The translations under genes were made by a program, and so were the position numbers. Under the pieces are notes generated by a model. It was not told the origin of the DNA. It ran no database searches and saw only the letters and a list, made by a program, of their open reading frames with translations. This document shows positions 26,201 through 35,188 of a stretch of DNA of 64,000 nt, piece after piece (positions within the stretch are counted from its first letter, which is position 1; every line of letters starts with the position of its first letter). Source of the DNA: Acinetobacter vivianii (GTDB lineage Bacteria > Pseudomonadota > Gammaproteobacteria > Pseudomonadales > Moraxellaceae); assembly GCF_014635885.1 (NCBI RefSeq), contig NZ_BMDR01000001.1, forward strand, positions 62,001 to 126,000. The letters run 5' to 3'.

Positions 26201-26981
26201 GGCCGTCATAGACACCACGACCATTCGATGCTTTACCAATAGCATGGATTGCTTGAGTGTAGTCGTTGTAATAACGCTCAGCATCATGTTCAGTTAGGGC
26301 AGCTTCACCCAACATGTCGTATGAGTAGCGGAAACCTTTGTGCTCAAATGGTTTAGCATGTTCAAGCGCTTCACCAATGGTTTCGCCAGTCACGAATTGC
26401 TCGCCCATCATACGCATTGCAACGTCAACGGCTTTACGGATAATACCGCGACCACTGCGTGCCAATAGACCAGTTAAAACACTTGATAAACTGGTTTGCT
26501 TTGGTGTTTCCATTAACTTACCAGTTAACATTAGACCCCAAGCAGCGGCATTGACGAACATCAGGTTACTTTGACCAACGTGTTCTTTCCAGTTGCCTTG
26601 GTTGATTTTGTCGCGAATCAATAAATCACGTGTTGCTGTATCTGGAATACGAAGCAATGCTTCAGCCAAACACATGAGTGCAACACCTTCTTGTGAAGAA
26701 AGTGAGAATTCTTGAAGTAAACCTTGAACGATACCAGCTTTACCCGCTGAACTTTTACGCTCACGTAAGTTGTGCGCTAAGCTAAATGCAAGCTCATAAA
26801 TTTTATGGTCAAGTTCAGGAGAGATGTTGGCTGCTTCAGCAAGTACAGCGACTGCTTCAGGCTCTGCACGGCGCCATGCCGTATTGATGCGTTGCTCAAA
26901 CTCACTTTTTTCTTTAAATTCGGTAATATAACCGTCTGCGTGAGCTGTATCCATTTGTGCGGGAGTATCCAATGTATTCAT
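23220..26981 (-). CDS. putA: Bifunctional proline dehydrogenase / 1-pyrroline-5-carboxylate dehydrogenase
   Basis: A 1253-residue PutA that oxidises proline to glutamate in two steps: an FAD barrel (about residues 190-470) followed by an aldehyde dehydrogenase. In the latter, NFPLAIFSGQIAAALVSGN, AETGGQNAMIV and the catalytic Cys in SAGQRCSALRI are visible. I start at ATG 26981 (MNTLDTPAQ); six further codons are open upstream. It lacks the N-terminal ribbon-helix-helix DNA-binding domain of E. coli PutA, so it cannot autoregulate that way. A divergent Lrp-type regulator starts 120 bases away, and putP lies just beyond. Confidence 0.97.
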   Translation of the reverse strand: MNTLDTPAQMDTAHADGYITEFKEKSEFEQRINTAWRRAEPEAVAVLAEAANISPELDHKIYELAFSLAHNLRERKSSAGKAGIVQGLLQEFSLSSQEGVALMCLAEALLRIPDTATRDLLIRDKINQGNWKEHVGQSNLMFVNAAAWGLMLTGKLMETPKQTSLSSVLTGLLARSGRGIIRKAVDVAMRMMGEQFVTGETIGEALEHAKPFEHKGFRYSYDMLGEAALTEHDAERYYNDYTQAIHAIGKASNGRGVYDGPGISIKLSALHPRYQRAQIDRVHHELYNKVFELACLAKQYDIGLNIDAEESERLEISLELLERLCFEPKLSDWKGIGFVIQAYQKRCFYVVDYIVDLAKRSNKRLMIRLVKGAYWDSEIKKAQIDGMTDYPVFTRKVHTDLSYIACAKKLLAAPDQVYPQFATHNAQSLATIYNLADPSKYYPGQYEFQCLHGMGEPLYEQVVGSKEDNKLGVPCRVYAPVGNHETLLAYLVRRLLENGANTSFVNRIADKTLKVEDLIQSPIKDIETSAKDEGQLGLKHPAIPLPHDLYPLRPNSSGFDLNNDQPLADLDATAQKLRSQIWKSAPLLGFESTVHEQSNALAITNPAQNSEVVGYVNEATSADVQLALEAAVQAEQSWAATDKVERAACLKRAADLMEARIQELMVLLCRESGKTYANAIAEVREAVDFLRYYATQIENLPANAQVKPLGTVLCISPWNFPLAIFSGQIAAALVSGNCVIAKPAEQTPLIAAQAVQMLWEAGVPHGVVQLLPGRGETVGAQLSQDDRIQGIMFTGSTEVAKILQKTVAKRLSPNGQPIPLIAETGGQNAMIVDSSALTEQVVLDVVSSAFDSAGQRCSALRILCVQEDSAATVIKMLKGAMQQLIVGNPAILKTDIGPVIDTEAKQTIDTHIQKMKSKGYPVHQLMFNDAASQQALAQGTFVPPTAIELPNLDDLEREVFGPVLHIITYKYGELEQLIDRINAKGYGLTMGLHTRIDETINTVIQRAEVGNLYINRNIVGAVVGVQPFGGEGLSGTGPKAGGPLYMYRLMEHCSEKVLATPFAVKAEISNFDAVSNVAYQSLMAWAKQHMAQAVPTIPAFGVGKFYELQGPTGESNQYIILPRHRVLSIANDDASQLQQLLAIFAVSSTAAVLKDNAFLVKHKASLPKDVLDAITVISSVEKDAFDAVLHHGSVEQLQDLQTKVAARSGAIVGITQLQANEQIPLERLVIERAISVNTAAAGGNASLMTLSED

Positions 26982-27101
26982 GCTAAATTCCAATAACAAT
27001 CTCTAAAATATATTGAGCAGAGAGGTTTAGATAATTTATCATTACAGAATAAATCCCGAGTAACTCACTATAATTTGCTTATTTTTTAGAGGAAAATTCA
27101 G

Positions 27102-27593
27102 TTGAATGGCCCTATTTATACCTTAGATCGAACCGATCTGAAAATTCTGGATATTCTTCAAGCAGATGGAAGAATTTCTAACAGTAAATTAGCAGAACTC
27201 GTGAACCTTTCACCAACTGCGGTGATGGCGCGTGTGCAGAAGTTGACGAAGGATGAGTTTATCTTGGGCTATGAGGCAAAACTCAATCCGAATAAGCTCA
27301 ACGCCAATTTTTTAGTCTTTGTTGAGGTACTGCTTGATAAGACCACACCGCATGTGCTGGATGATTTTATTGACGCAGTCACGCAATATCCCGAAATTGT
27401 AGAATGTCATATGGTCAGTGGTGGTTTTGATTTTCTGATTAAACTGCGTAGTGCGGGTATGGAAGAGTTTCGTCGTATTGCAGGGCAGATTTTATGGCAA
27501 CTGCCTGGGGTGAAGGAAACACGTAGTTATCCAGTGATGCAGGTGGTGAAAGACAGTTCGAAAATAAAAATTAAATCGCGTACAAAATTTTAA
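27102..27593 (+). CDS. Lrp/AsnC family regulator, probable proline-catabolism activator
   Basis: A 163-residue Lrp/AsnC protein. An N-terminal winged HTH (DLKILDILQADGRISNSKLAELVNLSPTAV, residues about 12-41) precedes a RAM ligand-binding domain with VECHMVSGGFDFLIKL. The start is TTG 27102, with AGAGG eight bases upstream; the nearby ATG at 27106 is out of frame. Divergent from putA and followed by putP, it is in the place of PutR/BkdR-type activators that respond to an amino acid. The target is inferred from context. Confidence 0.9.
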   Translation: MNGPIYTLDRTDLKILDILQADGRISNSKLAELVNLSPTAVMARVQKLTKDEFILGYEAKLNPNKLNANFLVFVEVLLDKTTPHVLDDFIDAVTQYPEIVECHMVSGGFDFLIKLRSAGMEEFRRIAGQILWQLPGVKETRSYPVMQVVKDSSKIKIKSRTKF

Positions 27594-27600
27594 ATCAAAA

Positions 27601-27628
27601 AAGGGGCTCGAAAGCCCCTTAAATTTTT
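27601..27628. terminator. Shared terminator between lrp-type gene and putP
   Basis: AAGGGGCT / AGCCCCTT stem with A-run on one side and T-run on the other, between convergent genes. Confidence 0.9.
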
Positions 27629-27637
27629 TCAGAAAAA

Positions 27638-29134
27638 TTATTTCATTTCGCGTGCATAGATTTCATCAGCTTGTTCGAAGCGACTTGTTACAGCAGCATT
27701 TGGTGCTTTACCCAATAAGCTCACCACCACAATACTGATCAAGGCGAAAACGAAACCTGGAATAATCTCGTAGATACCGGTGTAGCCAAAGAAGTTTTTC
27801 CAAAGGATGACCGTCAAAGCACCCACAACCATACCTGCCAATGCGCCGTTCAAGGTCATGCGTTTCCAGAACAAAGAGAGCAGAATCAATGGACCGAATG
27901 CGGCACCAAAACCAGCCCAAGCATACGCAACTAAGCCAAGTACCTTACTTTCAGGGTTTTGGGCTAGGAAAAGCGCAAGCATTGCAACAGCGATAACCAT
28001 TGAGCGACCGATCCAAACGAGTTCTTTTTGAGATGCGTTTTTACGGATAAAGCCCTTGTACAAATCTTCGGTTAACGCACTTGAACATACCAATAACTGA
28101 CAGCTCAATGTACTCATAATTGCAGATAAAATCGCAGCAAGGATCACACCCACAACCCAAGGGTTGAACAATATTTTAGTGAGTTCCATGAACACAGTTT
28201 CAGGGTTAGCTGTTACTGCTGCTGCAAATTCAGGATGCATCTGGAAGTATGCAATACCGATGAAGCCTGAACCGACTGCACCCGCTAAGCAAAGAATCAT
28301 CCAGGTCATACCAATACGGCGAGCCGCTGGAATTGATTTCACAGAATCAGCAGCCATGAAGCGTACAAGAATGTGTGGTTGACCAAAATAGCCTAGACCC
28401 CAAGCCGCAGCAGAAAGAATCGCAACAACACTCAAGTTGGTCGCAAAGTCAAATGCATGTGGGCGAACACTTTCGATAACGGCAGTAAACTCTTCCATGC
28501 CAATGCCTAAAGACATGTAGGTCACGATTGGAAGGAGTAATAATGCGAAAATCATTAAGCCTGCTTGGAAGGTATCTGTCCAGCTGATCGCAAGGAAGCC
28601 ACCAATACAAACATAACCGATTGTTGCGAATGCACCGAGCCATAATGCTGTGCTATACGGCAATTGGAACAATGTTTCAAACAAACGTGCGCCAGCGACC
28701 ATGCCAGAAGCACAATAAATCGCAAAGAATACAAGAATAATCAATGCAGATGTGACGCGTAGGATTTTCTTCTGGTCATCGAAGCGACCAGTAAAATAAT
28801 CTGGTAAGGTGAGGGCATTATTTTGCACTTCGGTGTGTACACGTAAACGGCCAGCAACCAGATACCAGTTTAACCATGCACCAATAATCAAACCGATGGC
28901 AATCCACGATTCTGATAATCCAGTTAAGTAAATGGCCCCTGGTAAACCCATGAGTAACCAGCCACTCATATCTGATGCGCCTGCGGATAAAGCAGTAACA
29001 AAACTGCCTAGACTTCGGCCTCCAAGAATATAATCATCAAGATTTTTGGTAGAAAAATAGGCGTATAAACCGATGCCAAGCATGGCCAGAATATAGACCA
29101 CGAATACAACAACTGTGGGATTCGAAAAATTCAT
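27638..29134 (-). CDS. putP: Sodium/proline symporter
   Basis: A 498-residue inner-membrane transporter of the sodium:solute symporter family, about 13 helices. It starts MNFSNPTVVVFVVYILAMLG. GGRSLGSFVTALSAGASDMSGWLLMGLP (helix 1-2 region) is the PutP signature around the sodium and proline sites. It supplies proline to PutA. It converges with the lrp-type gene and is divergent from aspA. Confidence 0.96.
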   Translation of the reverse strand: MNFSNPTVVVFVVYILAMLGIGLYAYFSTKNLDDYILGGRSLGSFVTALSAGASDMSGWLLMGLPGAIYLTGLSESWIAIGLIIGAWLNWYLVAGRLRVHTEVQNNALTLPDYFTGRFDDQKKILRVTSALIILVFFAIYCASGMVAGARLFETLFQLPYSTALWLGAFATIGYVCIGGFLAISWTDTFQAGLMIFALLLLPIVTYMSLGIGMEEFTAVIESVRPHAFDFATNLSVVAILSAAAWGLGYFGQPHILVRFMAADSVKSIPAARRIGMTWMILCLAGAVGSGFIGIAYFQMHPEFAAAVTANPETVFMELTKILFNPWVVGVILAAILSAIMSTLSCQLLVCSSALTEDLYKGFIRKNASQKELVWIGRSMVIAVAMLALFLAQNPESKVLGLVAYAWAGFGAAFGPLILLSLFWKRMTLNGALAGMVVGALTVILWKNFFGYTGIYEIIPGFVFALISIVVVSLLGKAPNAAVTSRFEQADEIYAREMK

Positions 29135-29605
29135 AATGGATGCCTGTCCTTACATATCCATAATTTGCAATCACACCTGAATAGTAAAAAATGAATGACT
29201 ATTCTTGGGATTGATAAGGTCACAGATTCAAGCATGAATGATTTTTAAAACACTGTTATTTTTATGTATTGTGTTTGTATTGTTTATGTAATAATAAATA
29301 AGTGTATGAATCTTAATTTTTTTATTCAAAAAAGTGACTTTTTTTTCTCCAAAAAAGTTTTTTGTTTTGATTGAAATTTAACCTAAATGTTTTCAAAAGT
29401 TACAAAATAGAAAAACTACAGTTGTAGATTAAATTTTAACTGTTAAAAAGTGATCAAAAATTTTGACACATGATGTTACAAGTGCAACATTTTAGAGAAA
29501 GTCCTTAATAAAAAAATATCAGGTTAAGCAGTTTTGCTAATGAAAAGTAGCTTGAAATATTTCATATTAATTCATTGCACTATAAGGGTGCATTCTCTGA
29601 GAGAA
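29135..29605. other. Divergent control region putP-aspA
   Basis: About 470 very AT-rich bases between divergent putP and aspA. It must hold both promoters. The frame that opens at 29534 is discounted as an aspA extension because no SD precedes it. No clear operator repeat was found. Confidence 0.5.
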
Positions 29606-31054
29606 ATGGAAGTGAATACGGTTCAAGCGGCAACAATAAGAATAGAGCATGATCTACTGGGTGCAAAAGAAGTTCCAGCAGATTGTTATTATGGAATCCA
29701 TACTTTACGCGCAATTGAGAATTTTAAAATTTCGTCGCAAAAGGTTGGACAAAATGGCTATTTTATCCGTGCCTTGGCGCAAGTTAAAAAAGCCTCGGCA
29801 CAAACCAATTTAAGTTTTGGAAAATTAACCGAAACTCAAAGTCTAGCGATTCAGCATGCCTGTGATGCCTTAATTACAGAAACAGAAAAATGGCAAAATT
29901 CTTTCCCGATCGACATCTATCAGGGTGGTGCTGGGACTTCGATTAATATGAATAGCAATGAAGTCATTGCCAATATTGCACTTGAGTCATTAGGTCATCA
30001 AAAAGGCCAATATGATGTCATCCATCCCAATGATCATGTCAATAAATCCCAATCGACCAATGATGTTTATCCAACAGCAATTCGACTATCGACTTACTGC
30101 TCACTGGATCCCTTGTTTGTGCAAATGGATAAATTGATTACTTCATTTGAAAATAAAGCAGTTGAATTCCGCTACGTCTTAAAAATGGGGCGCACCCAAT
30201 TACAAGATGCCGTACCTATGACACTTGGGCAAGAGTTTCGTGCCTTTGCAACTCTATTAAAAGAAGACTTGCGATTGATTAAGCGTACCCGTGAATTATT
30301 ACTCGAAGTGAATCTGGGGGCGACTGCGATTGGTACAGGGGTGAATACACCTAAAGGTTATGCTGCGAAAGTCGTGTCTTGCTTGAAGGAGATTACAGGC
30401 TTAAAACTTGTGGGGGCAGAAGACTATGTCGAAGCAACCAGTGATTGTGGTGTCTTTATTATCTTATCAAGCGCGTTAAAACGTCTGGCATGCAAGCTTT
30501 CAAAAATCAGTAATGACCTACGTCTGCTAAGTTCTGGGCCACGTACGGGTTTAGGTGAAATTCAATTGCCCGAGCTACAAGCGGGTTCTTCAATCATGCC
30601 GGCAAAAGTCAATCCAGTCATTCCTGAGGTCGTGAATCAGATTGCATTTAAAGTGATTGGTAATGATCTTACGATTACTTTTGCTGCTGAAGCAGGGCAA
30701 TTACAGCTGAATGTGATGGAACCTGTGATTGCAATTTCATTGAATGAATCAATTGAGTTATTAACGCATGCTATGCAAAGTCTGGATGAGAAATGCGTGC
30801 GGGGGATCAAGGCGCATGAACAGGCTTGTCATGATGCAGTGATGCGTAGTGTTGGAATTATTACCTTGCTTGATCCATTATTGGGTCATGCGCTCTGTGA
30901 CGAAATTGGTAAGCAATGTATTGCTGAGAATAAAACCATTCAGGATGTAGTTTTAGAGCGAGGTTTATTGACTCAGGCTCAACTTGATGAAATTTTCTCT
31001 TTTGAGAATCTGGTTTCTGAGGTGGATGGCATCCCTGTAGATTACGTTGCTTAA
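29606..31054 (+). CDS. aspA: Aspartate ammonia-lyase
   Basis: Aspartase splits aspartate to fumarate and ammonia. With ATG 29606 the protein is 482 residues; GTG 29612, better spaced from GAGAG, is an alternative start. The superfamily signature [16 protein letters not shown] (about residue 330, with the active-site loop Ser and Lys) and [17 protein letters not shown] and [14 protein letters not shown] further up are clear. Aspartase is preferred over fumarase C by the [18 protein letters not shown] start. It feeds amino-acid carbon to the TCA cycle. Confidence 0.93.
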   Translation: MEVNTVQAATIRIEHDLLGAKEVPADCYYGIHTLRAIENFKISSQKVGQNGYFIRALAQVKKASAQTNLSFGKLTETQSLAIQHACDALITETEKWQNSFPIDIYQGGAGTSINMNSNEVIANIALESLGHQKGQYDVIHPNDHVNKSQSTNDVYPTAIRLSTYCSLDPLFVQMDKLITSFENKAVEFRYVLKMGRTQLQDAVPMTLGQEFRAFATLLKEDLRLIKRTRELLLEVNLGATAIGTGVNTPKGYAAKVVSCLKEITGLKLVGAEDYVEATSDCGVFIILSSALKRLACKLSKISNDLRLLSSGPRTGLGEIQLPELQAGSSIMPAKVNPVIPEVVNQIAFKVIGNDLTITFAAEAGQLQLNVMEPVIAISLNESIELLTHAMQSLDEKCVRGIKAHEQACHDAVMRSVGIITLLDPLLGHALCDEIGKQCIAENKTIQDVVLERGLLTQAQLDEIFSFENLVSEVDGIPVDYVA

Positions 31055-31080
31055 TGAATGTAAGAGTCTCAAAAACAAAA

Positions 31081-31108
31081 AAAGCCCAGTAAGTGTACTG
31101 GGCTTTTT
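31081..31108. terminator. Terminator between aspA and gcvH
   Basis: AAAGCCCAGT / ACTGGGCTTT stem with A-run and T-run flanks; serves both convergent genes. Confidence 0.92.
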
Positions 31109-31125
31109 GATCGAGATTTATAAAA

Positions 31126-31500
31126 TTACAAACCTGATTCGTATTCGCTATTTGAAAGTAATTTTTCAACATCCGCCATATTGTCGGGTTTGATCTTGTA
31201 AATCCAGCCTTTGCCATACGGTTCATCATTAACGAAATCAGGATCATCTTCAAGATCGGTATTTACTTCAACGACTGTACCTGAAACAGGGGCATGAATA
31301 TCTGATGCTGTTTTTACAGATTCTACAATACCTGCCTGTTCTGTCGCGGTTACATGGCTGCCCACTTCTGGGGTTTCCACATAAACCAAATCACCCAACT
31401 CATCTTGTGCATGGTCAGTAATGCCTGTTACAACGAGGTCACCCTCGACTCTTACCCATTCATGCGTGCGTGCATATTTCAATTCTGCTGGATGATTCAT
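31126..31500 (-). CDS. gcvH: Glycine cleavage system H protein
   Basis: A 124-residue lipoyl carrier that shuttles the aminomethyl group between the P, T and L proteins. The lipoylated Lys is residue 63 in [38 protein letters not shown] starts the fold. SD AAGGAG is found upstream. It is unlinked to gcvT or gcvP, as is common in this group of bacteria. Confidence 0.96.
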   Translation of the reverse strand: MNHPAELKYARTHEWVRVEGDLVVTGITDHAQDELGDLVYVETPEVGSHVTATEQAGIVESVKTASDIHAPVSGTVVEVNTDLEDDPDFVNDEPYGKGWIYKIKPDNMADVEKLLSNSEYESGL

Positions 31501-31587
31501 GACAACTCCTTAACAATCTGTCGTATCATTTTTATTTGGTTTATACATGCTTTTCAATAAAAACAAAAGCTTTCGGCATAGAAGATC

Positions 31588-32613
31588 TTATAAGTAAGGA
31601 TCTTTACGCCAGTTACTTGGACTACGGCCACTCCAGCGCTTAAAGGCACGGCTAAAATTCGCAACATCCGAATAGCCAAGCTCATCTGCAATCTGTTCCA
31701 GACTATAATCCGTTCGGGAAAGCAGAGAGGTAGCATGACGATAACGAACTTCATCTACTAAGGTCGAAAAAGAAGTTCCTTCTGCTGCCAACTGACGCTT
31801 TAAAGTGCGGTCAGACATATGCAAACGTTCAGCTACACTTTCAATACTGAGGTAATGCTGTTCTGAATTGGTGAGAATATCACGGACACGCATCGCTAAA
31901 CGACGACGTTCGCCAAGTGCTGACAGTTCAGTTTCACATTGATTAATGGCAATCTGACTGGCAATCGGATCGGCATTGACCATTTTCAAACCCAGATACT
32001 TTTTATCAAAGCTTGAGATTAAATGCGGCTGGTTAAAACGAATACTGCTACTGAGTTTATCTTTATATTTTTCAAAGCCTGCTGGTTCTGGGAAATCCAG
32101 ATCCACTTCACCGCTTAAATCTTCTATTCCAGTTAAGGCTCTTGCCATGGTCATGATGCCAATGGTCAAACCTAAAATAATTTCGGTGCGTAAAGGCTCA
32201 ACTTCAATATCACATTGCAGTTGTAAGGTCGCCTTAGGGCCGAAGGTTGAAAAATAAAGCTGTAAAAAAGGCAGACGTAATTGAATAAAGCGGCTTGCCA
32301 ATGCAATTGCATCGGTAATGTCATGCGCCGTCATAATGGCATAACCAATAAAACCATGAATGGAAATTCGCATTTGCGTACCAAGGTGAAAACCTAGTGT
32401 ACTTTCACCAGTAAGGCGCAAAGAATGCTTCACCAATTCATTGGCAATCGGCGTTGGAATTCGATAATTCGGATCAGCCAGTTGTTCGCTCGTTAAATGA
32501 AATGGAGCAAATAATGTTTCGTCGCTATATCCCCAGCGAGAAACCACATCTAATAGCAATAAGCCATAGACGCCTGGTATTCCTTGATCTTGACGAGTTG
32601 TGCTTGTTTTCAT
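31588..32613 (-). CDS. AraC family regulator with arabinose-binding-like N-terminal domain
   Basis: A 341-residue regulator. Residues about 20-210 are the conserved ligand domain seen in OruR/ArgR-type AraC proteins (QGIPGVYGLLLLDVVSRWG; GFIGYAIMTAHDITDAI). Residues about 240-338 are the double HTH (SIESVAERLHMSDRTLKRQL and EQIADELGYSDVANFSRAFKR). Target unknown. It is separate from gcvH and from the MaoC operon. Confidence 0.88.
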   Translation of the reverse strand: MKTSTTRQDQGIPGVYGLLLLDVVSRWGYSDETLFAPFHLTSEQLADPNYRIPTPIANELVKHSLRLTGESTLGFHLGTQMRISIHGFIGYAIMTAHDITDAIALASRFIQLRLPFLQLYFSTFGPKATLQLQCDIEVEPLRTEIILGLTIGIMTMARALTGIEDLSGEVDLDFPEPAGFEKYKDKLSSSIRFNQPHLISSFDKKYLGLKMVNADPIASQIAINQCETELSALGERRRLAMRVRDILTNSEQHYLSIESVAERLHMSDRTLKRQLAAEGTSFSTLVDEVRYRHATSLLSRTDYSLEQIADELGYSDVANFSRAFKRWSGRSPSNWRKDPYL

Positions 32614-32741
32614 GTGCTTTCCGTGGCGCTCATCAATTTTGCCAATATCTTTTAAACTTTAAAGTCTTAAACATCTTTACATGAAATAAAATAATCAATC
32701 TTAAAAATTGTTGGACAAAACAGTCACTGAATGTCCAAGCC

Positions 32742-33182
32742 TTAAGCAGCTCTTCTAAATACCAAAATTTTGGTTGTAGATATTAATAGCACATCACCAT
32801 GCTGGTTCAAAGCTTGGGTTACGTAGCTGACGATACCGCGGTCAGGTTTTGTTTTAGATGGAACAATTGCCGTAATTTCCACTTCAACATGAATTTTATC
32901 GCCCGCACGTGTCGGTCGTGGCCAGCGTAAGCTTGACTCTGTTCCCAGCAAGCCGCCTGCCACTGGAAAACATTCAGTCCAAAGGCGCATGGTCACGGCT
33001 GAAGTGTGCCATCCGCTCGCTGCCAAGCCTTGAAAAATAGGATGTTCAGCAGCAGCTTGCTCATCAGTATGAAAGGGTTGTGGATCGTATTGATTGGCAA
33101 ATTGTTTTACTTCTTCAAGTGTCATTTCATATTCACGGCTGATGAAACGATCACCAATATTAAGGTCTTCTAAATACAACAT
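32742..33182 (-). CDS. MaoC family dehydratase
   Basis: A 146-residue hot-dog fold protein of the (R)-specific enoyl-CoA hydratase type. The hydratase motif with catalytic Asp and His is FANQYDPQPFHTDEQAA (about 28-44). Its ATG shares a base with the stop codon of the ABC gene before it (TAATG), so translation is coupled. The acyl-CoA substrate is unknown. Confidence 0.86.
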   Translation of the reverse strand: MLYLEDLNIGDRFISREYEMTLEEVKQFANQYDPQPFHTDEQAAAEHPIFQGLAASGWHTSAVTMRLWTECFPVAGGLLGTESSLRWPRPTRAGDKIHVEVEITAIVPSKTKPDRGIVSYVTQALNQHGDVLLISTTKILVFRRAA

Positions 33183-35029
33183 TATTCTGTGTCCTGCGTT
33201 ACCCGTTGTTCAACCAGAAAACCGCCTGTCTGACGTTTCCAAAGTTGAGCATATAAACCATCCTGAGCAATAAGTTGTTCATGTGTGCCTTGCTCAGCGA
33301 TTCTGCCTTGATCAAGCACAATGAGACGATCCATTTGTGCAATAGTAGATAAACGGTGAGCAATTGCAATGACCGTTTTGCCAACCATCAAGTCATTTAA
33401 ACTGCTTTGAATGGCCGCTTCGACCTCGGAGTCAAGGGCACTGGTCGCTTCATCTAATATTAAAATGGGTGCATCTTTCAGGAAAACCCGTGAAATTGCA
33501 ATACGTTGGCGTTGTCCACCAGACAGTTTTACACCACGTTCACCCACATAAGCATCAAATCCAACACGGCCTTTCATATCGGTTAGCTGCGGAATAAACT
33601 CTTCCGCTTTGGCTTTTTTGACAGCCTGTTGAATTTCAGCTTCAGTCGCATTTGGACGACCGTATTTAATATTTTCGGCAACGGTACGATGTAACAGAGA
33701 AGTATCTTGTGTCACTAAGGCAATATTGGCACGTAAACTATCTTGGGTTACATCATGAATATTTTGTCCATCAATCAAAATGCGACCTTGGTTGATGTTA
33801 TAGAAGTGCAAGAGCAGTTGAATCAGCGTTGATTTTCCGGCACCAGAACGACCGACAATCCCAATTTTCTCACCAGGTTTGATGGTCAGGTTAAAATGGT
33901 CAATCACATTTTTCTGATTATAAGCAAAACTAACATCTTCAAAACGAATCTCGCCGTGCTGTACTTTTAATTCAGTGGCATTTTCCTTGTCCTGAATCTG
34001 GATCGGTTTGCCCAGTGTTTTCATACCATCCTGAATGGTACCGACATTTTCAAACAGCATGGTAATATGCCACATGATAAATTCGGCTAGACTATCCAGC
34101 TTGAGTACCATCGCTGTAGTCGCAGCAATGACCCCAATTGCTGCCTGACCTTGTGTCCACAGCCAAACAGATGTTCCAATCACACTAATAAACAGGAACG
34201 CACTGAGTAAACGAATACTGATCTGGTATTTCACACCCAGACGCATTTGTTTATAGACCGTCACCATAAATTCCTGCATCGACTCTTTGGCATATTGGCT
34301 TTCACGACCAGCATGAGCAAAAAGTTTTACAGTTTGAATATTGGTATAGGCATCGGTGACGCGACCAGTCATGACTGAACGTGCATCGGCCTGTTGCTGG
34401 GAGATTCTACCCAGTCGTGGAATAAAGTAGCTGGCAATGGCAATAAATAGGGCTAACCATAAAATCAGGGGAACAATCAGCACTGGCGAAATTGCACCCA
34501 TGACCAGACTAATGGTAATAAAGTAGACTAGTACATAAACCAGCATATCACCAAGAATCATCCAGAATTCACGTACTGCCAGCGCAGTCTGCATTACTTT
34601 GGCGGAAAGGCGGCCAGCAAAATCGGTATGGAAGAAATCCAGACTTTGTTGCAACAGTAAATTATGAAAGCGCCAACGCATACGCATTGGAAAGTTACTA
34701 AACAATACTTGGTGTTTGATAATCGATTGCAAGCTAACAAAGAAAATATTGGCAAACAAAATGCTGATCAGGATGGTTAAATTCTGCTGATTGTTTTCTA
34801 AAAAGGTGTTGGGCTGACTTTTAGTGAGCCAGTCGACCAATTTACCTATATAGGAAAAGAATAAAGCTTCAAAGCAGGCCGCAGCAGCAGTACATGCAAT
34901 CAGTAAAAATAGAAAAGGGCGAATGCCTTGAGTGGATTGCCAAACGAAAGCAAAAAAGGTAGTCGGTAATGGTTTGTTTAAGTCTTTAGTGGGGTATGGA
35001 TCGACTAGCTTCTCAAACCATCGCAGCAT
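33182..35029 (-). CDS. ABC exporter with fused membrane and ATPase domains
   Basis: A 615-residue half-transporter. Residues about 30-330 form the six-helix type-I exporter domain. The ATPase follows, with Walker A GIVGRSGAGKSTLI, signature LSGGQRQRIAISR and Walker B ILILDEATSALD, then the H-loop IAHRLST. It should act as a dimer in the inner membrane, exporting a lipid, peptide or drug; substrate not deducible. Overlaps the following maoC-type gene by one base. Confidence 0.92.
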   Translation of the reverse strand: MLRWFEKLVDPYPTKDLNKPLPTTFFAFVWQSTQGIRPFLFLLIACTAAAACFEALFFSYIGKLVDWLTKSQPNTFLENNQQNLTILISILFANIFFVSLQSIIKHQVLFSNFPMRMRWRFHNLLLQQSLDFFHTDFAGRLSAKVMQTALAVREFWMILGDMLVYVLVYFITISLVMGAISPVLIVPLILWLALFIAIASYFIPRLGRISQQQADARSVMTGRVTDAYTNIQTVKLFAHAGRESQYAKESMQEFMVTVYKQMRLGVKYQISIRLLSAFLFISVIGTSVWLWTQGQAAIGVIAATTAMVLKLDSLAEFIMWHITMLFENVGTIQDGMKTLGKPIQIQDKENATELKVQHGEIRFEDVSFAYNQKNVIDHFNLTIKPGEKIGIVGRSGAGKSTLIQLLLHFYNINQGRILIDGQNIHDVTQDSLRANIALVTQDTSLLHRTVAENIKYGRPNATEAEIQQAVKKAKAEEFIPQLTDMKGRVGFDAYVGERGVKLSGGQRQRIAISRVFLKDAPILILDEATSALDSEVEAAIQSSLNDLMVGKTVIAIAHRLSTIAQMDRLIVLDQGRIAEQGTHEQLIAQDGLYAQLWKRQTGGFLVEQRVTQDTE

Positions 35030-35115
35030 TTCGGTTTCCTCTAATCTAAAGTACTAATTCAGCTTGTTCTGTAGCATAGCAGAAAATCAGCAATAGAGAT
35101 GAGAAAAGGATATCA

Positions 35116-35148
35116 ATAAAAAAGCCATATCTTTTACAGGATATGGCC
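35116..35148 (-). terminator. Terminator of gltS
   Basis: GCCATATC / GATATGGC perfect stem, followed on the minus strand by a six-T run. Confidence 0.88.
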
Positions 35149-35188
35149 TAAAATGGTCTGATTTTATAGTTGTTCTAAAGAATGAGCA

